From Tupaia tana (taxonomy: Eukaryota > Chordata > Mammalia > Scandentia > Tupaiidae), in assembly GCA_026018925.1 (NCBI GenBank), contig JAKSZU010000004.1, positions 42,484,233-42,548,232 on the forward strand: a stretch of DNA of 64,000 bases. Reading direction: 5' to 3'. The position numbers were made by a program, and so were the translations under genes. Below, one piece after another: positions 1 to 10,345 of the stretch. Position 1 is the first letter of the stretch; each line of letters begins with the position of its first letter. The notes under the pieces are model-generated. The model did not search any database. It had not been told where the DNA came from and saw nothing but the letters and a program-made list of their open reading frames with translations.

Positions 1-214
1 CATAGCCTATGACAGTTTGAGTCCCAGGTCCCGCAACTTAAAACTCAGCCCAAGCACATGTGTGTGCATGTCCAAACTCCTGAGAGAAGAATGGAGGAGA
101 AGAAACTGCAACATGACCATTCCCTCTGGGGGGGTTATTTCTGTTTCTCATCTTTCTGGTGAGTGCATGTGTCCTATAGCAAAAATATCTCTTAAAAAAA
201 AAATAAAAATAAAC
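1..214 (+). mobile_element. tS-L SINE, 5' end cut by window edge
   Basis: The copy starts inside the tRNA-like head, with a B-box-like 'gtttgagtccc' at 17-27. It continues through the GGAGGAGAAG body, a shortened C/G block and the 'cctatagcaaaaat' end, then an A-rich tail. It is well diverged, so an older copy. Confidence 0.85.
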
Positions 215-474
215 TTATTCCTACCACCATGCCACTCTGACCCCTACAATAAGATATTTTGAAAAAGAGAGTAAGAGATCAAGACCACATTCACACAGCA
301 TTTAATACAATATATTGTTATAATTGGTCTACTTTATTATTAGCTATTATTGTTCATCTTACTGTGCCAGTTCTGTAAATTAAACTCTACCATAGGCATG
401 TATGTGTAGTAGTGTAAAAAATATATATACTTACTCTTTCCATCTGGGAACAAGAAATGCCTTTTCTTTTTTTG
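215..474. other. AT-rich single-copy DNA
   Basis: I see no repeat family, coding potential or RNA structure here. Confidence 0.4.
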
Positions 475-945
475 TGTCTTCAATCCCTTTCACCAGTGTT
501 AAATATTTTTCATTAGAGAGAACTTTAACCTCTTTAGTTAAATTTATTCCTAGTTAGTTTGTCTTGATGTAGTTATTTATTTAAACTACTTTATTAATTT
601 CTTTTTCAGGTACTTTATTATTGGTATACAGAAATGCTACTGACTTGTATGATGACTTGGTAGCCTTCAACTTTACTGAATTTGTTTGTCAGTTCTAAGA
701 GATTTTTTGTGAATTCTTTAGAGTTTTCTACATATAAATGATATTGTCTTAGAAGAGGGACAATTTTTACTTTCTCCATTCTAGTTCAGATGCATTTATT
801 TATTTATCTTGCACAATTATTCTGGCAAGACTTCTAGAGCTATGTTGAAAAGGAGTGTTGAGAGTGGGTATCCTTCTCTTCTCCTGGTTCTTAGAAGAAT
901 GGCTTTCATCTTTTGCCCACTCAGTGGGTAATACTAATCTTTTAA
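475..945 (-). mobile_element. L1 ORF2 fragment (reverse transcriptase region), antisense
   Basis: Read on the plus strand, this is the antisense of the L1 ORF2 reverse-transcriptase region. It contains diagnostic stretches such as 'tattggtatacagaaatgct', 'ttttctacatataaatgata', a 'gagggacaatttttactttc' block, and 'ctatgttgaaaaggagtg' followed by 'gagagtgggtatccttctct'. Many stops and indels make it a dead fragment with neither L1 end. The edges are approximate. The assignment rests on remembered similarity to mammalian L1 consensus. Confidence 0.85.
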
Positions 946-1841
946 CCTAATTGCTTCATAAAGAATGAGCTCAGAAGAAGGCGTTTTATTTCAGCACTTA
1001 CATGTATTTACTTCTTTAGATATTTCTTCAATTCAATTCTAAGATGTAATTTTATGTACTACTGATAAAAAATATGTTCTAATAAAATACTCCCTATGTA
1101 CTATTATTAAATGACTTAACAATAGTTATGTTTAATATATAATTAAGTAATATCAGTTCTGCTTTGTGGGAGATTTCTTTTATTTAGTCCAAAGGATCAA
1201 TTTCTACTGCCTTCACATCACGTCGTATGGAAATGACCATTAGATTACATATATTGCAGTAATAAAACAATGCATGTTCATTTAATAAGATCTTTTTTGT
1301 TGGGTTTTATAAAGTAGTTGGTTATAGTTTTGAAAGAAAGTATATTAATTCACCCAATACTAAATATTTGATTTACTAATGTAAAATTTAAACTTTTTGT
1401 TCTTTTTTCAGGGCTGTATGAAAATATAATTTTACTTAATATCATATACTAATGCAATAGTTGATCATCTTTTACTACACTTGATTTTAGCGAAAAGGCA
1501 GAAAAGCAATAGTAGAATGATTTTAAATGGCAAAAATCTCTACTTTTACTCTTACCAATGCACATAATTGAAGTGTGAGACGTATGACTATCTTAGACTA
1601 AGTTTATATGTGCGTACACAGGGGCAACAATGTTATTGCTCTTGCCTGACTGACCATAATGTAAGATCACATGGATTTTAAGATACGTAATAATTTCAAA
1701 GATCTTAAAATGTGGAAAAAGTGAAGAAACGTCTTCAAATCAGTGAAATTCTAGGTATATATTTTTAATAAATACTTCTCATATTTTGTGCTTAAAGGTT
1801 GATTAATCTTAATAAAACACATGTTTAATTTTTTCTTTTAT
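946..1841. other. AT-rich DNA without recognised features
   Basis: This could include a badly decayed continuation of the flanking L1, but I could not follow the match past about 945. No coding or RNA signal is visible. Confidence 0.35.
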
Positions 1842-1946
1842 TCTTTAAAGATGGTCTCATTATGTTGCCCAGCTGGCCTTGAACTGCAATTTTTGCCTTA
1901 ACTCCTGAGAAATTGTGACTACAGGTATGGGCCACCATGTCTCATT
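1842..1946 (-). mobile_element. 7SL-derived monomeric SINE (FLAM/Alu-like), antisense
   Basis: On the plus strand it reads as antisense 7SL/Alu monomer. A T-rich start is followed by 'ggtctcattatgttgcccag' and 'ctggccttgaact', which is the 7SL 3' end. Then comes 'actcctgagaaattgtgact' with 'acaggtatgggccaccatg', which is the 7SL 5' domain. Both ends of the 7SL Alu domain are present, about 105 bp in all, without a second monomer. Diverged and with no clear TSD, so an old insertion. The 7SL origin is well supported; the subfamily is not assigned. Confidence 0.8.
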
Positions 1947-3450
1947 GAAACATCTGTCAGTAATTTTAATAGAAAGATAAAGGGAACTAAAATTAAAATG
2001 GTCTAATCTCTAGATCTACCAACTTTAATAATCTATTAAATACTATACATTGAAAGGTCAAGATAAGAACCCAAAATGCCAAAAAGGTAAGACTATATAA
2101 AATTATGTTACACAGTGCCAACTTTGCAACAGTCTGAATTAAGTGGTTTACTACATATGTATGTCTTGACTATAATTGCAATGATTATTCAATTGTTCCT
2201 TGTAAGCTTTAGATCTACTAAACTCCCTATTTAAGGAAAAAAATTTAATCTTTGCTTATGATTTCCCTTTTGTTCCTCTTTAGCACACATGCAAGTTCCA
2301 AATAAGATAAAAATGGATTTAAAAAAAAAAAAAAAGAATCTTTAGAGAGGTAAGCCATAAGCCAGTAAGTGCTAACCAGTCCACCCATTTCAGTCAACAG
2401 TCATCATATCAGTGGAACCTCTGTGTTTTTCAGTTCCCCAAGCAGTGATGTGTGAAAAGTCAAGAATGTTGAGTGTTAAGAGGGAAAAACTGTTGATGTT
2501 TGCTATCTTTTACAGCATTGTGCATAACTCACAATTCACAGTATGTGAACCAAAGCAATCTGTTTTTCATATATACAAACTAATTATACATTGACTTCTT
2601 TCCAGTATTATTATACTTTGGTTTAAAATGAAAAAAAAAGCTCTATACAAATAACCAAGACAGTGTCAATGAGCTATATGATTTATATATACATATAAAT
2701 AATGTACTCACTTCTTCTTCAACACTATTATACAAAATAATTAAGACTGTTATGTTTAATTTCCAAATGAAAATAAAATGCTATATAATCAAAGCTGTTA
2801 CCAGATTATAGCCCCTAATTCTGATTTGTGAGCAACACTAAAAACATTTCCAGTTTTCTTCTACAACTTGTCATGACAAATCTAAATCAAGTTGTTAGAT
2901 CTGTAAGGGCATATAACACTGCTGAAAAATAAAATTATATTCTCTTATAGAATACAATATAAAACAATAAGCAAATGTGAAATTGTATTGATGCAGTCAA
3001 AGCTAAGTGCTTGGAGTTATGAAAAAGTCTATTACATTGCAAATTTAGGATTTTCCTGTCACAGGATCATAATTGGGAAGAAAATGAAAACAAATTATTT
3101 TCTTTAAGGGAAAACAAAACACTTGGATCAGATTGCTAATATGGGATTCGAAACTGGTTTTAAATCACCAAGGTTCAACCTGCAGAGACTAAGTTCTTTT
3201 GTCTTTTTTCTTTATGTTCACCCAATAAACCTACAGTCCACTCTACAGATACTTACTACATGAATTTTCAGGTTTGAAGAAAAAATTAAATTGGGTTGAT
3301 ATTCACATAAAGATTCTCTGAGCCAGAGAATTACAGGTCTAATTGTTGGCTTTCATTTACTTAGAAAGTCCTTGAACACAACACTGGACCAAGATAAAGG
3401 TAAAACTGGATGCTCAAACCTAGTCATATTTCTATTAGACTAGATTTAAA
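1947..3450. other. AT-rich DNA without recognised features
   Basis: There is a plain A run near 2320 and AT-rich DNA throughout. A 60-codon open frame at 2412-2594 has no domain, splice context or codon bias that I can support. Confidence 0.35.
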
Positions 3451-3730
3451 CTTTTTTTTTCTTTTTAAGAGAGATTTTGCTATACGGTACGTGTGCTCCT
3501 CTCTGGAGAGACAGAGAAAGACAGAGACAGAAAGTGAGAAATCACCCCCCCCCCCGGGGGTGGGGGAGGCCACACCACAATCCCTTCTCCTCCATTCTCC
3601 TCTCAGGATTTTGGGCACTCATGCACTCGCACCCAGAGTGAGTTTTAACCCACTGGGTCCAGGACTTAAGCTGTGGTTGACTACATGGGAGTCTGGTGAC
3701 ATAACCATTACACCATCTTCTGATCTGAAA
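3451..3730 (-). mobile_element. tS-L SINE, antisense
   Basis: T-rich tail complement, then 'gagattttgctata', GA-rich tract, C/G run at 3546-3562, CTCCTCCATTCTCCTC body, and tRNA-like head complement ending near 'ccatcttctgatc'. The C/G block has expanded to about 11 C and 5 G. The B-box complement reads 'ggacttaagct', so it is mutated. Confidence 0.85.
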
Positions 3731-4041
3731 TCATGTTAGTCTTTAAGATTTTTTAATATTCATAGTCCCTTGCTATCTTTTTTATTAAAAACAAAACAAA
3801 CAAACAAAATAAAAACAATTTAAGCTTCTCACTAAAGAAATTAGCAACAGGTGATTTTTGTTAATTAGAAAAATACATTTATCAATGTGATAGCCTTTCA
3901 AAACAATACAGATATTGTCTTCTTATTGAATATATAAGATGTGTTAGACATAATATCAGTTACTTGAGGTAGATAAATGAATGAGATATCTCTACTCTCA
4001 GGAGTACATGTTTGGTGGAGAAGACAAAGAAATACATAATC

Positions 4042-4282
4042 GGGAACCAGCAGTTGGTGTAAAGGCTATGTTGCTGGACTCACATGTAGCTGACTGCGAT
4101 TTAAGTCCAGTGGCTTAATTCATACCGGGTGTGTGTGTGTGCATGCCCAGGATCCCGAGAGGAAAATGGAGGAGAAAGGATTGCAGCATGGCCATCCCCC
4201 CCGTCGGGTGATTTCTCACTTTCTGTCTCTATGTCTCTGTCTTTCTGGTGAGCGCACGCACACTATAGCAAAAAACTCAATC
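4042..4282 (+). mobile_element. tS-L SINE
   Basis: Complete head ('gggaaccagcagttggtgta'), body and 'cactatagcaaaaaactc' end with almost no A tail. The B box is degraded ('gatttaagtcc'). Confidence 0.85.
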
Positions 4283-4893
4283 AATTCTAATATGATGTGG
4301 TTGATAAATGTTATACTAGAGGTATAATTAAATATGATGTGAGTACAGATGGTGTGATTACTTCTGTGGAGGAGGAGGATCGTTTTTGTGAGTGTGTATG
4401 GGAAATGCTATTTTTAAATAGATCAAACACACATTATTAACAGATGATTATATTTGAGTCTTGGCATCAACCTCTTTCTTAAAATGTGGCGTATGATGAG
4501 AAGAAAACACAAATAACTTCGACATTTATGAAAGTATCTGAACCATTAGCAAAACTGAATATTCAATAAATACCTATGTCCTAAAGTTTATTGTAAGCAA
4601 ATGCTCAGTGATATTAATTTTGTACAAGGTGTTAAAATTCCTTATAATTTGATGCTTCTATTTACATGACACACTATTTCTACTTTTATAATCTTGACCT
4701 TACTAATGGCCACATCTTCTGAAGAACTAACCTTGATATTTTGCTTTGTTCTGACCCTTCAAGTTGAATTTGTCTATACTAGGGATGACTAATGGTTCAG
4801 AAACCAGAACAAAAGAGTCCTCAAGTCAAGACAACCATTAAGACAGCACAGGGGGGAAAAAAATCAGGTTATACTTTATTTCAACAGGCCTCA
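4283..4893. other. AT-rich single-copy DNA
   Basis: No recognisable element. Confidence 0.35.
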
Positions 4894-5168
4894 TTTTCTT
4901 TTTTTCTTTTTCTTTTTTTAAGTTAATTTCTCCCATTAGAAAGACAAGAGACAGAAGTAGAGACAGAGAGAAAAAGAGAGAGAGCAAGACAAGCACTCCC
5001 AATTAGATCTTCATGCTGAGACCCACCCACCCTCAGATGGCCCAGATCACAGGCACGAACACTGGTGTGTACAAGAAGACCTTCAAATGTGAACCTGAAA
5101 CCATCCCACATGAGTCCAGCATCACAGAGTGTTGCATTATTACCATGCCAGAGCTGCCAACCCTCAAG
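4894..5168 (-). mobile_element. SX SINE (older tRNA-type family), antisense
   Basis: T-rich tail complement, a GA-rich tract at 4945-4990, then a body sharing order and wording with the copies at 33795-34012 and 38018-38232: 'tagatcttcatgctgagacc', 'ccaccctcagatggcccaga', then 'gagtccagcatcacagagtg'. It lacks the tS-L C/G block and the ccctatagc end. Confidence 0.6.
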
Positions 5169-5191
5169 TCTCATTTTACATGTGAACTATG

Positions 5192-5390
5192 AGGATCTAC
5201 TAGTCAGGGTTCTTCAGAGAAACTGAACCAGTAGAATATCCTAGGTTATTGGGAAAGTCATGATACATTTTCACATAGAAAAACATGTCATGACTTTCCC
5301 AAGGAAGCTGGTGGTATAATTCAGTCTGAGTACCAAGGTCACAGAATGAGGAATCCCATAGAGTAACTCCTAGTCTGAGAAAAACTTATT
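5192..5390 (-). repeat. Old LTR-like interspersed repeat, split by a MITE
   Basis: The edge 'ctagtcagggttcttcagag' plus 'aaactgaaccagtagaata' is the reverse of the end of a mammalian LTR-like family; the copy at 47850-48180 is in the opposite orientation. After the MITE at 5242-5302, 'aattcagtctgagtaccaag' to 'actcctagtctgag' continues the same family. The exact family name is not asserted. Confidence 0.55.
5242..5302. mobile_element. Mariner-type MITE, short copy
   Basis: A 61-bp near-palindrome with 15-bp perfect terminal inverted repeats 'ttgggaaagtcatga' and its complement at the right end. It shares the 'gaaagtcatga' and 'acatgtcatgact' words with copies at 5630, 8472 and 15982. No transposase sequence. 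Confidence 0.75.
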
Positions 5391-5435
5391 ACAAAGTACA
5401 GAGAAGGCATATATTGGATGAGGTGCAAAAATGGT

Positions 5436-5466
5436 CAAACTTACCTTACGATGTAAGGTAAGTTTG
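5436..5466. repeat. Perfect 14-bp inverted repeat with 3-nt loop
   Basis: The arms 'caaacttaccttac' (5436-5449) and 'gtaaggtaagtttg' (5453-5466) are exact complements around 'gat'. No terminator-type T run follows, and no host gene is visible. Confidence 0.9.
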
Positions 5467-5629
5467 CATAATCAAGTTGAAAATTAATAGCTATAAAATA
5501 AAACTATGAAATATACATTGCACTTAGATTAATTTGCACTTTGTTTATGTCCATTATTCCAAATATTATACATATTAAACTTTTAAAAATTAAGACCTCA
5601 AATGCTTTAATAACAATATATAAATAAAT
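5467..5629. other. AT-rich single-copy DNA
   Basis: Nothing recognised. Confidence 0.35.
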
Positions 5630-5712
5630 ATATTAGGTTGTCAGAAAAGTCATGATGTATTTTTTTGTTTTTCTATGCAAAAACGTGTAATGGCTTTTCC
5701 AACAACCCAATA
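5630..5712. mobile_element. Mariner-type MITE
   Basis: About 83 bp. The left end 'tattaggttgtcagaaaagt' and right end 'ggcttttccaacaacccaat' are imperfect inverted repeats, flanked by TA. The internal 'ttttctatgcaaaaacgtgt' is shared with the copy at 15982-16052. Confidence 0.8.
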
Positions 5713-6007
5713 ATTTCAATTATTCCTAAAAAATGCATACCTTTATATATTAACCAGAAGTTGTAAATCTAAGATAAAAAATTCAAAAAAAAACCTAATG
5801 ATACATATTTTTGAATAAATAAGTCTGATATACATATTAGATAAAAAATTCAATGTATGCTATTGTTAAGGTAGTACATATATACTGTTAAGAGTTACAC
5901 AAAATTTGCACTTATATTAAATTTGTTACATAAATTTTTAAGAAATGACTTATGTTAGTCTTAATATAAATATTTAATTCATTAATAAGCAATTAACTAC
6001 TTTTATA
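5713..6007. other. AT-rich single-copy DNA
   Basis: Nothing recognised. Confidence 0.35.
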
Positions 6008-6021
6008 CAGAAACTAAGAAC

Positions 6022-6286
6022 TTTTTTTTTTTGGAGAGGTTTTTCGCTATAGGGCGCGTGCGCTCGCCAGACAGACAGAGAGAGACATAGAGACAGAAAG
6101 CGAGAAATCACCACCCAGGGGGGATGGTCACGCCGCAATCCCTTCTCCTCCATTTTCCTCTCGGGATCTTGGGCACGCACTCACACGCGCCCGGCATGAG
6201 TTGTAAGCCACCGGGTCCGAGACGCGAACCGCGGTCGACTACGTGGGAGTCCAGCGACATAGCCATTACGCTAACTGCTGGTTCCC
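6022..6286 (-). mobile_element. tS-L SINE, antisense, young
   Basis: Full-length. The 20-bp TSD 'cagaaactaagaactttttt' occurs at 6008-6027 and 6287-6306; the T run is shared with the tail. In sense orientation the B box reads 'ggttcgcgtct' and the body has GTGACC, the subfamily-B diagnostic bases. High identity to the consensus implies recent insertion. Confidence 0.95.
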
Positions 6287-6318
6287 CAGAAACTAAGAAC
6301 TTTTTTGATCAGACGTGG

Positions 6319-6478
6319 AATTTTTTTTTTTTTTTTTTTTGAGACGTTTTTGCTAGAGGGCACGTGCGCTTGCCAGAAACACAGAAAGTGACAGAGAGAC
6401 AGAAAGCGAGAAATCACCCGGTGGGGGGATGGTCACGCTGCAATCCCTTCTCCTCCATTCTCCTCTTGGAATCTTGGG
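6319..6478 (-). mobile_element. tS-L SINE, 5'-truncated, antisense
   Basis: A tail (T22 on this strand), GA-rich tract, C/G block and CTCCTCCATTCTCCTC body are present. It stops at 'cttgggc' with no tRNA-like head. This is ordinary 5' truncation during reverse transcription. Confidence 0.9.
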
Positions 6479-7403
6479 CTATGTCCTTATACATATGATG
6501 CTACTTATGACTTTATAGATTTATTTTTTTTATTTTATTATTTTGTTTTCTTTTATGAGGGAAATAAAGGAGACTGGAAGTGGGGGGGGGGGAGATAGAG
6601 AGGCAAAGGGAGACAGATAGGTACTTTTTTCACAGAGTTCATGGTGTACTTATCCTCTTGCCCTACGCTCCCAAATAGCCAAGACTAAAGCCATCTGCAA
6701 TTGCACCAGCATGTTCAGGTTGGCTTGGGAACAAACCTGGGTGTTTCTTGCAGCTTCCAGTTTCTCAAGTGGTGCTACCATTGCAACTGGGTCCTTTATT
6801 TCTTTAAATGTCTCCTATATTGAGTCTCCGAGCAATAAACATGATATGCAACATTTAGGAGAAAATATTTTAGAAGTGAACAAGGATGTTATGATGTCTA
6901 ATTTGGGTATTTGCATTTAAGGTGACAAGGCATTATTTACTTGCAATTGTCCTTTTGTATTCCAGAAAAAGTACAGTTAGAGTTGCATAGTTGATAAAAT
7001 CAATTTAAAGGTGAACTCCAAGAGGCCAAATAATGAAGACTAAATGTGCGAATTTGGGAGCATACTTAGTTTTATAATAGGGAAGGTGTGAAAAAAAAAC
7101 AAATTAAATACCAAAAAGGACTGAATGAAATGAAAAACAGGAGAACCTACAAAATGAATCACAAAGACTAACAAAGAAGATATATTTTAAAATGAAAGGT
7201 TAGTTTTCAAGTTTAGAAATGAGAGATTTAAGTTACTCCTCTTAAGTGGCAAGTCCACAAGGAATTGAAGACAAGCATTATTAGAAGATGTTTAGAAGCA
7301 AAAGATGAACACACAAAATCAATCAATAAAAATATTATCCTGATAGTAGTGAATATAATATAAATAAAAGAATATTTTAAGACAAAGAGAGAAAGTAAAA
7401 TAA
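6479..7403. other. Mostly unrecognised; possible old SINE-like tract at 6545-6700
   Basis: At 6560-6625 a GA-rich stretch with a 10-G run ('gggagatagagaggcaaagg' type) resembles a SINE GA tract in reverse, but no head or tail could be matched. The rest is AT-rich with no feature I can name. Confidence 0.3.
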
Positions 7404-7404
7404 A

Positions 7405-7562
7405 AGCAAACAGGTGGCTTGGTGATTAAGATGATGGACTCCCATATGGCTGATTGCAGTTCCACTCCTGAAACTAGAGGCTTGCTTTCTCACTACCCTG
7501 CCCCTCTGTCTCTCTCTGGTCAAATTTTTAAAAATGATAATAATGAATAAAATTAAATAATT
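7405..7562 (+). mobile_element. tS-S SINE
   Basis: The head 'caggtggcttggtgattaag' is followed by 'gatggactcccatatggctg', then 'ttgctttctcac', a CT-rich tract, 'ggtcaaattttta' and an AATAAA-rich tail. Diverged. Confidence 0.8.
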
Positions 7563-7682
7563 CTTTTTAAAAAATGTTTATATTAAAGTAGATAAGGAAA
7601 CTGAATGGTGTCAAGAAGTAAATATCAGAAAAATCCTTGGGATAAACAATACATTCAAAGAGCTTAATACCAAAAAAGAGAA

Positions 7683-7759
7683 GAGGCTAGGACAGAGATA
7701 GGACGTACAGTAGTGCAAACTGTGACATTGCATCTGAGCTCACAAGGAGGTCTTATTGA
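7683..7759 (+). repeat. Unidentified 77-nt unit, copy A
   Basis: It begins 'gaggctaggacagagatagg' and ends 'ggaggtcttattga'. It aligns end to end with 10766-10841: the first 22 bases are identical and the rest about two-thirds identical. It is not a tRNA SINE, MIR or L1 that I recognise. Unlike copy B, it has no obvious A-rich tail. Confidence 0.65.
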
Positions 7760-8087
7760 AGTAATTCTTTTTTGAGATAGAAAGAATTGAAAAAGTTCAA
7801 GAAGCTGGAGAATTAAGATTTAGAAAAAATTCTGTGGAAATAACTTGTAAACCATGTTGTGAATTCATTAACCTTAAATAAATTATGTGAAATATTTTGT
7901 AAGTATTTTATAAATATCATAAATAAATAAAATCTAAGTTTAACAAAACAATCTTATATTTTGGCAAATTTGATTAATTGGGGAGTGTTGAAAAACAATG
8001 AATTTGATATTATCTGGTTTAGTGCCTATGATCTTATCTAGAAAAATATTTATTGAATGAATGCCAATTAACGCCCATGGGAATTGG
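7760..8087. other. AT-rich DNA without recognised features
   Basis: Nothing recognised apart from scattered AT tracts. Confidence 0.35.
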
Positions 8088-8342
8088 GGCCAGATTGTGG
8101 CACAGCAGTAAAATGCTATCTTCTGTGAGACTGACGCATATGAGAAGCTTTTGGGTTCCAGCCCAAAGACCTCCCTTAATACACAGGGTGCACATGTGCT
8201 GATGAGTCTGAGGAGTGAATCATGGTGTCAGGACCCTGTTGGAAGTTCTCTCCCTCTCTGTCTCTCTATCACTCTGTCTCTTTGTCTCTCTCTCTCTCTC
8301 CAGCAAGCACACATGACCTGTGGCAAAAATCTAAAATAATAA
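8088..8342 (+). mobile_element. SX SINE (older tRNA-type family)
   Basis: The head 'ggccagattgtggcacagca' is followed by 'gtaaaatgctatcttctgtg', a body with 'ggttccagccc', 'atgagtctgaggagtgaatc' and 'aggaccctgttgg', a CT-rich tract at 8248-8302 and a short AT tail. It matches the sense reading of the antisense SX copies. Confidence 0.65.
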
Positions 8343-8471
8343 TGATGGTGATAAAAGTAATTTCTGAATATCTACAAATTTTATATTTGTATTACTCACA
8401 TGGTATTTCTATAAAAATTATTTATATTTTTATATAAATAAATTATTTTTATCTTATTCACTTCTTTTAAC

Positions 8472-8553
8472 ATTGGATCATTGGAAAATTCATAACACAT
8501 TTTTGCAAAGGAAAGCATAGAAAAATATATTATGACTTTTTGTACAATCCAAT
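8472..8553. mobile_element. Mariner-type MITE, diverged
   Basis: 'attggatcattggaaaattc' at the left and 'ttatgactttttgtacaatc' at the right are imperfect inverted repeats. The size and internal order are like the copies at 5630 and 15982. Confidence 0.7.
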
Positions 8554-8596
8554 ATTATTTTAAGGTATATATTTAATGCACGCATTTCAGATATAT

Positions 8597-8690
8597 AGGC
8601 TGATTTCTTACTATCTCTACCTCAGTTTCCTTATCTGTAAAAGAAGCCTAATTAAATATTATGGTAAGGACTCAGTGTACTTTACCGCAC
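8597..8690 (+). mobile_element. MIR fragment
   Basis: 'acctcagtttccttatctgt' with 'aaaa' directly after is the conserved MIR core 3' part, followed by 'ttaaatattatggtaagga'. Only part of the element is recognisable. Confidence 0.7.
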
Positions 8691-8725
8691 CTAGATCTAC
8701 ATGTCAGACATATACATTCTAAATT

Positions 8726-8932
8726 CTTTTTTTTTTTAAGAATTATTGCTTTAATTTCATATTATAAATTTTGCTATAGGGCATGTACACTCACCAGAGA
8801 GAGACAGAGACAGAGACATAAAAAGAGAGATATAAGGAAAGTAAGAAAGCAAGCTGCTAGTTCTGGGACTTGAACCCTGGTCAACCATGTGGGACTCCAG
8901 TGCCCCAATTGCCATGCCACCTGCTGACCCTC
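8726..8932 (-). mobile_element. tRNA SINE (L/S intermediate), antisense
   Basis: The tail T run, 'ttttgctatagggcatgtac' end block, GA-rich tract and 'aagcaagctgctagttctgg' body lead into a head complement. The C/G palindrome block is missing, so the body is shorter than tS-L. Imperfect TSD 'cattctaa(a/g)ttct' flanks it. Confidence 0.8.
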
Positions 8933-8936
8933 ATTC

Positions 8937-9161
8937 TAAGTTCTCAGTCAATGGTAGCTATAATCATAATAACATTTCAGGACTTTTTTTCCCATATATT
9001 AATCAAACAATAGACATTCATATTTATTGAACTGCATTTAATCTTTCAGATCAATTATTCATTTTTATAAAATAAAATGTAGGTGATAAGAGAGATGAAC
9101 TAGGTTTTGGAAGTCATTCCTGCCCTTATAAAAATAGGGATGTTTACTTTATATAAATTAG
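8937..9161. other. AT-rich single-copy DNA
   Basis: Nothing recognised. Confidence 0.35.
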
Positions 9162-9379
9162 TTTGGTAGTCCTCAAATTGTGGTCCATGGACATCTGGGG
9201 TCCCTGAGTTTCATTTAGTTTCATAAGTAAAAAAATTTTCATAATGATAGTCATTATTTTTGTCATTATGTTGACATATGCAGTGATGTTTCAAATGCAC
9301 TGGTGGGTAAAAACATCAGGATTTTTAGCAAGAATCAATTCAGTGACATATTACTGAGTTGCAAAGAATAATAGAACCT

Positions 9380-9990
9380 TAAATGTACTTGTTTCTAATA
9401 TCCCAGGTGATGAAACGAAACAAACACATAAAGCACTTCAGTTGCATTTTGAAGTACAGTGGTTATCTCAACAAAAGCACTTGGGTAACTGAGATGTAAG
9501 CTGATATAATCATATTTTTCATGGAACATCATTATTACTTGATAAACTAATAGACAAAAAATCAAAGTGAAGTAAATGCAGGTATCTGGTAGAACTTTTC
9601 ATGAAAATATAAATTCATTATAATTTTTTTAGTTGCTAATTTGTGAAGCAGAGAAAAAATTAAATTTCTGATATCTTGATTATGCCGTCATGTTTTCTAG
9701 AACTTTCCAGTATTCATACTTTCTAGATGGTATAAGCAGTGATATTAACAAATGCGGGTCTTTTTCTAATATTGTTTAATGGGATAGTAGAATATTTGTA
9801 TAACCCAGTCAATGATTATTGTTCAATGGACCAATGCATGGTGTTACAAAATCATACATGGATAAAAGATGTATTTAAAGTATAAAATAAACCAATAAAT
9901 TTTAATGTAACAGAGCACAAAAAGCTCATTGGTATGGTTTAAGATTCCAGGCTGAAATTAACCATTTAGAAGTGACCACTTAATCAAGTC
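9380..9990 (+). pseudogene. hAT transposase remnant (ZBED/FAM200-like), 5' part
   Basis: Reading from 9829 gives DQCMVLQNHTWIKDVFKV, then TAA at 9883-9885. The same frame then continues with NKPINFNVTEHKKLIGMV. This is the C-terminal half motif of Charlie-type hAT transposases, the family from which the domesticated ZBED5/FAM200/SCAND3 genes derive. Upstream nucleotide matches ('ataaagcacttcagttgcat', 'catggaacatcattattac') extend it leftward with frameshifts. Several stops and deletions make it non-functional. The family assignment is from remembered consensus. Confidence 0.75.
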
Positions 9991-10017
9991 TGAGTATAGT
10001 AAGAAGAAGATTGATGT

Positions 10018-10195
10018 GAGGCCGGCAGGTGGAGTGATGGTTGATGCTAGTCTCCCACATGGCCGCCTAGGATTCAAGTGTTGGACATGGTGACTTGCTT
10101 TCTTACTTTCTCTTTCTCCCTGTTCCTCTTGCTCTGTCCTGCTGATCAAATTAAAAATGAAATAAATAAATAAACTTAAATAATTATTTAAAAAA
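10018..10195 (+). mobile_element. tS-S SINE inside the hAT element
   Basis: Head 'gaggccggcaggtggagtga', 'ttgctttcttac', CT tract, 'gatcaaattaaaaatgaaat' and an AAATA-rich tail. TSD 'agaagattgatgt' occurs before (10004-10016) and after (about 10197-10209). The head has lost its canonical B box ('gattcaagtgttgg'). Confidence 0.9.
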
Positions 10196-10196
10196 A

Positions 10197-10345
10197 GAAG
10201 ATTGATGTATATGTTTATTATCTTGACTGTGCTGATGACACAGATGTATACATATGTCTAAGCTCACGAAACTGTATATATGAAACACGTGGTTTTTTGG
10301 TATATCATTTATACTTCAAATAAATTTGTTTAAAAATAATATTCA
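10197..10345 (+). mobile_element. L1 3' end, 5'-truncated, inside the hAT element
   Basis: 'gatgacacagatgtatacat' plus 'atgtctaagctcacgaaact' and the terminal 'acttcaaataaatttgttta' then A-rich DNA match the 3' UTR end of an ancient L1 subfamily, including its AATAAA-type signal. Only about 150 bp was integrated. It interrupts the hAT transposase, and a tS-S SINE then landed at its 5' boundary. Confidence 0.75.

Noticed and set aside
5242..5302. miRNA precursor hairpin
   Set aside because: The foldback is explained by the terminal inverted repeats of a mariner MITE with relatives at 5630, 8472 and 15969.
6545..6700. A further SINE family in reverse
   Set aside because: Only a GA-rich, G-run tract is recognisable; no head, end block or second copy could be matched.
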